From the NCBI GenBank assembly GCA_017415945.1, contig JAFQDR010000276.1, positions 1-11,656 of the forward strand: a stretch of 11,656 nucleotides of DNA, read 5' to 3'. Each line of letters opens with the position of its first letter. Within the stretch, counting starts at the first letter, position 1. The position numbers were made by a program, and so were the translations under genes. A model generated the notes under the pieces. The model was not told where the DNA came from, did not search any database, and saw only the letters and a program-made list of their open reading frames with translations. Origin of the DNA: Oscillospiraceae bacterium (GTDB lineage Bacteria > Bacillota_A > Clostridia > Oscillospirales > Oscillospiraceae). Positions 7,365 to 11,656 of this stretch are shown here, piece by piece.

Positions 7365-8045
7365 ATGCTGATCGAAACCAAAAATCTCACAAAAATCTAC
7401 ACCACGGGAGAAACGGAGGTACGCGCTCTTGACGACGTATCTCTGTCTGTTTCCCGTGGTGAATTTGTTTCCGTTGTCGGTACAAGCGGCAGCGGCAAGT
7501 CCACACTTCTGCATCTGCTGGGCGGGCTGGACATTCCCACAAACGGCAAGGTGTTCATCGACGGAACGGATATTTATGCTCTCGCCCCCGATCCGTTGAC
7601 GGTATTCCGCCGCCGGTGCATCGGATTTGTGTTCCAGCGATATAATCTGATCCCGAATCTGAACGTATGGGAAAACATCACGCTCCCGCTGGGACTGGAC
7701 GGAATGGATGCAGACCCAAATGAGGTGGACGAGCTTCTGTACACCCTCGGTATCGAGGACAAAAAGAACGCCATGCCGTCTCAGCTTTCGGGAGGACAGC
7801 AGCAGCGTGTAGCAATCGCACGGGCGCTGATCACGAAGCCGCATATCATCCTTGCAGATGAACCGACGGGCAATCTGGACTCCAAAACCGGCATGGGTGT
7901 GATGCTGACGCTGGCATCGCTGAACGAGAAATTCGCACAGACGATTGTGGTGATCACCCACAACGAGGAATTGGCACAGATGACCTCACGGCGAATCCGG
8001 ATTGAAGACGGCAGTATCGTCAGCGACAGCGGGGTGACAAAATGA
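7365..8045 (+). CDS. ABC transporter ATP-binding protein, MacB/LolD/BceA type
   Basis: The 226-residue product is a single nucleotide-binding domain with all motifs intact: Walker A GTSGSGKST (39-47), Q-loop Q91 (FVFQRYNLIPNLNVWENI), signature LSGGQ (141-145), Walker B IILADEP (161-167, catalytic E166), D-loop GNLDS and H199 (THNEE). Sequence and length match the subfamily that energises FtsX-fold permeases for mechanotransmission or peptide/lipoprotein removal rather than solute import. The stop overlaps the permease start by ATGA, so ATPase and permease are co-translated. The start is set by a strong ribosome site. Expression probably depends on the two-component system encoded immediately upstream. 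Confidence 0.95.
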   Translation: MLIETKNLTKIYTTGETEVRALDDVSLSVSRGEFVSVVGTSGSGKSTLLHLLGGLDIPTNGKVFIDGTDIYALAPDPLTVFRRRCIGFVFQRYNLIPNLNVWENITLPLGLDGMDADPNEVDELLYTLGIEDKKNAMPSQLSGGQQQRVAIARALITKPHIILADEPTGNLDSKTGMGVMLTLASLNEKFAQTIVVITHNEELAQMTSRRIRIEDGSIVSDSGVTK

Positions 8046-10555
8046 ATGTAATCACCAAACTGGCGCTGAGTCGAATCCGGACGCGAAAAGCACGTTCTTT
8101 CGTGATTTGTGCGGCGATATTTCTCACGGCTGTGCTGTTCATGACGGTGGTGAGTATTTCCGCCAACATCATCGACAGCTACACGCAGATTATGTTTCTG
8201 GACTGGGGAACGGATTATCACAGCTATTTGCTGACCGATGCCTTTACCCTGACACCGAAGGAACTGCGGGACAAGGTTGCCGAATCCAAGTATGTGAAGG
8301 AAGCCGTGCTGGTTTGTGCCGACAACGGGATCTATACGGTTGAAAACGAAGATATCTTGGAGCATTTCTTCACGGAGATCGAGTCCGGTGAATTCCCAGG
8401 ATCAGCCGATGAAGTGCTTGTCAATCCTGAGTATTACCCGGATACAGAGATCGGTGATACTGTGCTGCTGGAAGACGGACGGCAGGTGACTGTCTCCGGC
8501 ATTCTGGCAAGCCGTTCCGGAAGACCTGTGAAAGCGGTATTCGGCGGTATTCCCGCAGCTTCCGGAAAAACTGCGGTGTATATCATGATGAAGAATTCCC
8601 TGAATCTGCAGGAGAAGTATGATTCACTCATTGACGGGCGTTACTGGGATAGTATCCCCGAACATCTTGGGGCAGTCAGTCCTGCATATCTCACGACGGT
8701 TATGCAGGCGTTCAACCCTGCCAATGTTTTTCTTATGCTGTTTTCGGCGGCGGTGGTGTTTCTATGTTCCTTCCTGCTGATCTACAACGTGTACTCCATC
8801 GCACTGACGCAGGATATGCAGTCTATGGGGCTTCTCTCCGTCATCGGCACCACGCACAAACAGCTCCGACAGCTGATCCGCACCGAATCCACCATTCTTT
8901 ATGGGATTTCAATCCCCGCAGGGCTGATTGCCGGGTATCTGATCGGATGGAAGATTCTCTCGCCGCTGATGTTTGTATCCGCTCTGGCTGAAGGTGAGCT
9001 GAAATTCCGATTTACACCGTGGATCGCGGTTCTGACGGTAATTCTGACGCTGGGTACACTGCTGTGGTCGGCTGACCGTCCCCTGAGAAAGCTGAAAAAA
9101 CTCACGCCCATTGCTACCGTGGACTATAATCCTTCCGCAGACCTGCCAAAGCGTTATGTGCGGAGGAAAAACTACAGTAAAAAACACGCTGTTCCCGATC
9201 CCGTGAAGCTGGCGAAGTATTCAATCTCCCGGAATCGGAAGAAAACAGTGATCACCGCCCTGTCCATGGCAATGTCCGTGATTCTGTTCGTGCTGATTGC
9301 TACCTTGTGCGACTATATGCTTGCCTATACCGAATCGCAGATTTCCATGACCGATTACATTGTTCAGCCTGAGAAAACATACCGTTATGTTAACCCTGTA
9401 CAGGATAATACGATTCTTCCGCCGGATGAATACACTATGTCTGTTCGGATTGATGAGGGACGCGGTCTGACGGAGGAGTTTATCGCATCCGTAGAGAACC
9501 TGCCTGGCGTTGACAAAGTATGGCGGATCCGTTCCTCTGTCGTTGATATTCCCACACCGGTACGCACCGTATCCCAGCTTCGGGAACTGAAAGACATGGT
9601 TGCGTCATATGAGTGGTCGGACACCCTGCAGGAAGCCATGGAAGGCAGAGTTAGCTGTGCGGTGGTGAGCATTCCCGACGAATTCTTCCGGCACCTGCGG
9701 TATGACGACGACACCACTATCGGGGAAGGCTACGAGGAAGGCTGGATCGTTTATGAGGATTTTCAGCCAACATTTTCTTATTTCACGGAAGAAGATACCG
9801 TTAAGCTGAATGTTGGGGAATACCGTGTGAAGGTTCCGGGACGGCTTCCCGCATACAGGATTACGGGATTTCTCAATAAGATGAGCAGTCGGGCTGTTCT
9901 GTTTTTACCGGAGAGCGCGTTTCTCAAAGAATTCGGCAAAGGAATGACCACTTTGCTTCTGCTTGATGCAGTGGATTACGATACTGTCCGTCTTTCTCTT
10001 GAGGAATTGTGCGACAGCATTACTCTCACAGTTGATGAGGAGTATTATGAGACTGCCCGCATCCAATACCGTGAACAGTTCGGCTTTGAGGAGGAAACTG
10101 TTGGGGTAAGCGCATCCGTGCGGGGACGATATGATGATCTTGAAGACATGAAGCGGACCGTGGTTTCTCTGCAGACCGTGGGCTACAGCCTTGCCGCAAT
10201 GATCTTCCTCATTGGCGCTCTGAACATCGTCAACACAGCCCTGTCCTCTGCAACGGAGCGGAAGCGTGAATTCGCCATGCTGGAAGCCGTGGGCATGACG
10301 GACAGACAGATGATGCGGATGCTGCTTACCGAAAGCCTGTACAGCGGCGGTGCGGCGGTGCTGATTACGGTCGGCATCGGTTTTCCACTGATTGCAGTTT
10401 TCGTAAATACCGCAATGGATGCACTGGTTTCCCTGAACTGGCTGTCCGGCGTGATCATGCTGGCGGTGTGCATCGCCGTATCCATTCTGTCGGGACTGGC
10501 TGTGTTTAAGCTGACGAAATCCTCCGTTGTAGTGGAGCGGATCAAGGTGGAGTGA
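8042..10555 (+). CDS. ABC transporter permease with two FtsX domains and two large external domains
   Basis: The 837-residue product appears to have eight membrane helices in a 4+4 pattern. Helix 1 (about 19-42) is followed by an external domain (about 43-225), then helices at about 228-250, 285-305 and 327-344; helix 5 (about 403-427) is followed by a second external domain (about 428-710), then helices at about 713-733, 766-793 and 800-822. Each half ends in an FtsX domain; the second carries NTALSSATERKREFAMLEAVGMT, the typical coupling-helix region contacting the ATPase. It is larger than BceB-type permeases (about 650 residues, one external domain) and closer in layout to LolC/E-like or duplicated MacB-type permeases. 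With the neighbouring ATPase it should form a complex that acts on membrane-associated compounds. Substrate unknown; an antimicrobial-peptide or envelope-stress role is inferred from the two-component neighbours. Confidence 0.92.
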   Translation: MNVITKLALSRIRTRKARSFVICAAIFLTAVLFMTVVSISANIIDSYTQIMFLDWGTDYHSYLLTDAFTLTPKELRDKVAESKYVKEAVLVCADNGIYTVENEDILEHFFTEIESGEFPGSADEVLVNPEYYPDTEIGDTVLLEDGRQVTVSGILASRSGRPVKAVFGGIPAASGKTAVYIMMKNSLNLQEKYDSLIDGRYWDSIPEHLGAVSPAYLTTVMQAFNPANVFLMLFSAAVVFLCSFLLIYNVYSIALTQDMQSMGLLSVIGTTHKQLRQLIRTESTILYGISIPAGLIAGYLIGWKILSPLMFVSALAEGELKFRFTPWIAVLTVILTLGTLLWSADRPLRKLKKLTPIATVDYNPSADLPKRYVRRKNYSKKHAVPDPVKLAKYSISRNRKKTVITALSMAMSVILFVLIATLCDYMLAYTESQISMTDYIVQPEKTYRYVNPVQDNTILPPDEYTMSVRIDEGRGLTEEFIASVENLPGVDKVWRIRSSVVDIPTPVRTVSQLRELKDMVASYEWSDTLQEAMEGRVSCAVVSIPDEFFRHLRYDDDTTIGEGYEEGWIVYEDFQPTFSYFTEEDTVKLNVGEYRVKVPGRLPAYRITGFLNKMSSRAVLFLPESAFLKEFGKGMTTLLLLDAVDYDTVRLSLEELCDSITLTVDEEYYETARIQYREQFGFEEETVGVSASVRGRYDDLEDMKRTVVSLQTVGYSLAAMIFLIGALNIVNTALSSATERKREFAMLEAVGMTDRQMMRMLLTESLYSGGAAVLITVGIGFPLIAVFVNTAMDALVSLNWLSGVIMLAVCIAVSILSGLAVFKLTKSSVVVERIKVE

Positions 10556-10585
10556 GGCAGATATGAAATAAAGAAAACCAATATA

Positions 10586-10622
10586 AACCTCCATGATACT
10601 GCTAAACGGTTTCATGGAGGTT
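10586..10622. terminator. Hairpin between converging genes, probably bidirectional
   Basis: An 11-bp perfect stem (AACCTCCATGA at 10586-10596 with TCATGGAGGTT at 10612-10622) has a 15-base loop. It lies 30 bases after the permease stop and 14 bases from the recombinase stop on the other strand. Read on the minus strand it is followed by a T-rich tract, so it may stop recombinase transcripts better than permease transcripts. Confidence 0.75.
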
Positions 10623-10636
10623 CCTCTATTTGAAGA

Positions 10637-11332
10637 TTATTCTATATCATCCGAAGTTGCCTTCAATTCCTTCTTGTACTTATAATATGTATTCTTCGCA
10701 ACCCCGGTCATCTGCATGATTTCCACATCAGACAGATTCCCATTGAAATCCGCAGAATGCTTCTCAATGATCCCCTTGATCTTCACGGATTTCTTGGTGG
10801 TGCGTTTCTCTCCGGGACGGGTACCGATCTGCTTTCCGTTCAGCCGTGCTGTCACAATACCTTCCCGTGTTCGCTGCCGTAGATCCTCGACTTCCTTTTC
10901 TGCCTGTTCAAATGCAAGCCGGATCTGATCCTTGGCAAGCTCAAGCAGGAATTTATTGATTCCATCCAGAATGTAGTCAACATTCGTACCGGTCATCGGA
11001 ATGGCACGATCCAAGGCTCGCTTGAAGGTTTCTGTATTGATCTGCGGTTCTTTCAGAAATACCAGATCAACACCTTTATAGTAAAGATCCTGGTACAGTT
11101 CGAATCCTTCCTCCGCATTTCTGGAAAAACGAGAAACGGAATCGAAAACGATCATATCACCGGAGCGGACGGTTTTGTATATCTTCTCCCATTCCTTACG
11201 TCCTTCAATCTTCCTTCCGGTAAAAGCCTCCCGGATGATAATTGCAGTAGGATAAACATTCAATATGTTGCGAACCTGACGTTCAATATTTTGCTTCTTC
11301 TGCGATATTCTGCAGTATCCGTATATAGCCAT
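10637..11332 (-). CDS. Small serine recombinase (resolvase/invertase family)
   Basis: The 231-residue product begins YGYCRIS, with nucleophile S10 and R8, and carries R68 and R71 in SVSRFSRN, the catalytic arginines of the resolvase domain. A long helix follows (about 117-160, ending LRQRTREGI), matching the helix-E dimer and DNA-contact region. A C-terminal helix-turn-helix (about 183-225; LSDVEIMQMTGVAKNTYYKYKKEL) would bind recombination subsites. Size and layout fit small serine recombinases that resolve cointegrates or invert segments, not large phage integrases. AGAAAGGAAAGG (complement of 11343-11354) lies 10 bases before the start. It is divergent from a probable DNA polymerase gene, and its site may lie in the gap between them. 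It could be cargo or the maintenance gene of a plasmid-like or conjugative element. Confidence 0.92.
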   Translation of the reverse strand: MAIYGYCRISQKKQNIERQVRNILNVYPTAIIIREAFTGRKIEGRKEWEKIYKTVRSGDMIVFDSVSRFSRNAEEGFELYQDLYYKGVDLVFLKEPQINTETFKRALDRAIPMTGTNVDYILDGINKFLLELAKDQIRLAFEQAEKEVEDLRQRTREGIVTARLNGKQIGTRPGEKRTTKKSVKIKGIIEKHSADFNGNLSDVEIMQMTGVAKNTYYKYKKELKATSDDIE

Positions 11333-11618
11333 CTTTACAATACCTTTCCTTTCTGTTACTCAAGTGTAGCCGTGAATCAGATATAAATGTCTCAAACAAA
11401 ACGTTCGATATATTTGCGACGCTTTTTCCACATGCATTTCAACAGGTTTTTGATAAAGTTTGCTACGATTTTATGTACCGTCTTTTTTGATACGATTCTT
11501 CACAGATATCTATACGAATACAGGAAGTCATTTGCACCGAAAATTTACACACCTTATGTTGAATCATGTCGTACAAAATGGTATCATAATATATATAGAC
11601 TGAAACGGAGGCAATCGT
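11333..11618. other. AT-rich divergent intergenic region with short repeats
   Basis: This 286-base gap separates the minus-strand recombinase from the plus-strand polymerase start. Visible features are direct repeats of TTTTTGATA (11447-11455 and 11484-11492) and TACGATT (11464-11470 and 11491-11497), an 8-bp palindrome AGATATCT (11504-11511) flanked by ATTC and GAAT, and ATACGA copies 22 bases apart (11490, 11512). Small serine recombinases commonly bind such imperfect repeats next to their own gene, so a res-like site is possible, but no clear set of 28-bp subsites is visible. No coding region is evident. Confidence 0.45.
11559..11587 (+). promoter_or_regulatory. Promoter-like sites before the polymerase gene
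   Basis: TTGAAT (11559-11564) and TATCAT (11582-11587) are separated by 17 bases; an alternative -10 is CATAAT at 11585-11590. The ribosome site GGAGG follows at 11607-11611. Confidence 0.45.
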
Positions 11619-11656
11619 ATGGAACAAAAGCAATATGTATGCATCGATCTGAAATC
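11619..11656 (+). CDS. Start of probable Y-family DNA polymerase, truncated by the window
   Basis: GGAGG at 11607-11611 is 7 bases before this ATG. Only 12 codons are visible, reading MEQKQYVCIDLK and then the first two bases of a codon compatible with serine. The pattern YVCIDLKS matches the N-terminal strand of UmuC/DinB-like lesion-bypass polymerases of Firmicutes (usual continuation FYASVEC), in which the aspartate is a metal ligand of the active site. Such polymerases occur both on chromosomes and as cargo of conjugative elements and plasmids. The call rests on a very short stretch. Confidence 0.6.
   Translation, partial: MEQKQYVCIDLK

Noticed and set aside
7344..7961. Long minus-strand open frame opposite the ATPase
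   Set aside because: It is antisense to a gene with complete ABC motifs, has no recognisable domain and no convincing ribosome site; a codon-bias shadow.
9905..10615. Minus-strand open frame of 236 codons opposite the permease end
   Set aside because: Antisense to conserved FtsX-domain coding sequence; composition and lack of motifs fit a shadow frame, and it runs through the hairpin.
11392..11407. LexA-box-like sequence on the minus strand (CGAAC then GTTTG)
   Set aside because: Considered because lesion-bypass polymerases are often SOS-controlled, but the half-sites are 5 bases apart rather than 4 and the site is over 200 bases from the polymerase start.
11467..11578. Inverted pair ATTTTATGTAC / GTACAAAAT as an invertible segment
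   Set aside because: The arms match only if two bases are skipped and are short; too weak to support inversion.
1..11656. CRISPR arrays, tRNA or rRNA genes, insertion sequences
   Set aside because: No regularly spaced repeats, no cloverleaf-forming stretch and no transposase were seen on either strand.

Overview
The window looks like a chromosomal or integrated segment of a gut-type Clostridia bacterium, probably Oscillospiraceae or a relative. This rests on strong GGAGG ribosome sites, moderate GC, a Firmicutes-style two-component/ABC module, and protein families that resemble those of such organisms. The assignment is by recognition only; no search was possible.

Left half (1-5540, + strand): a tightly packed four-gene run. 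It opens with the 3' portion of a very large, probably surface-located protein that carries a PstS-like solute-binding domain between two other modules. A 12-base gap with a strong ribosome site leads to a 200-residue protein with an N-terminal cysteine-rich domain, an internal membrane/lipobox segment and an acidic tail. Two ATGA overlaps then join it to a small radical-SAM activase-like enzyme (CX3CX2C) and to a lipoprotein serine hydrolase of the class A beta-lactamase fold. A perfect 12-bp hairpin closes the run. The genes appear co-transcribed and the last three translationally coupled; their joint role is unknown, but three of the four products look envelope-directed.

Middle (5588-10622, + strand): a classic regulatory and transport module. 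It comprises an OmpR-type response regulator, a short intramembrane-type histidine kinase (ATGA overlap), a MacB/LolD-type ATPase and a large FtsX-fold permease (ATGA overlap). An extended -10 promoter precedes the regulator. A second promoter region lies between kinase and ATPase. The two promoter regions share a 15-base element (13 of 15 identical), and the second also has a 21-bp-spaced direct repeat, so the regulator probably controls the transporter and perhaps itself. By family this resembles envelope-stress or antimicrobial-peptide detoxification modules; the actual substrate cannot be read from sequence. A hairpin ends the module and can also serve the converging gene.

Right end (10637-11656): a small serine recombinase on the minus strand, and, divergently, the first 12 codons of a probable Y-family DNA polymerase. 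The 286-base AT-rich gap between them holds promoter-like sites and short repeats. This pair suggests that a mobile or plasmid-derived element begins or ends here.
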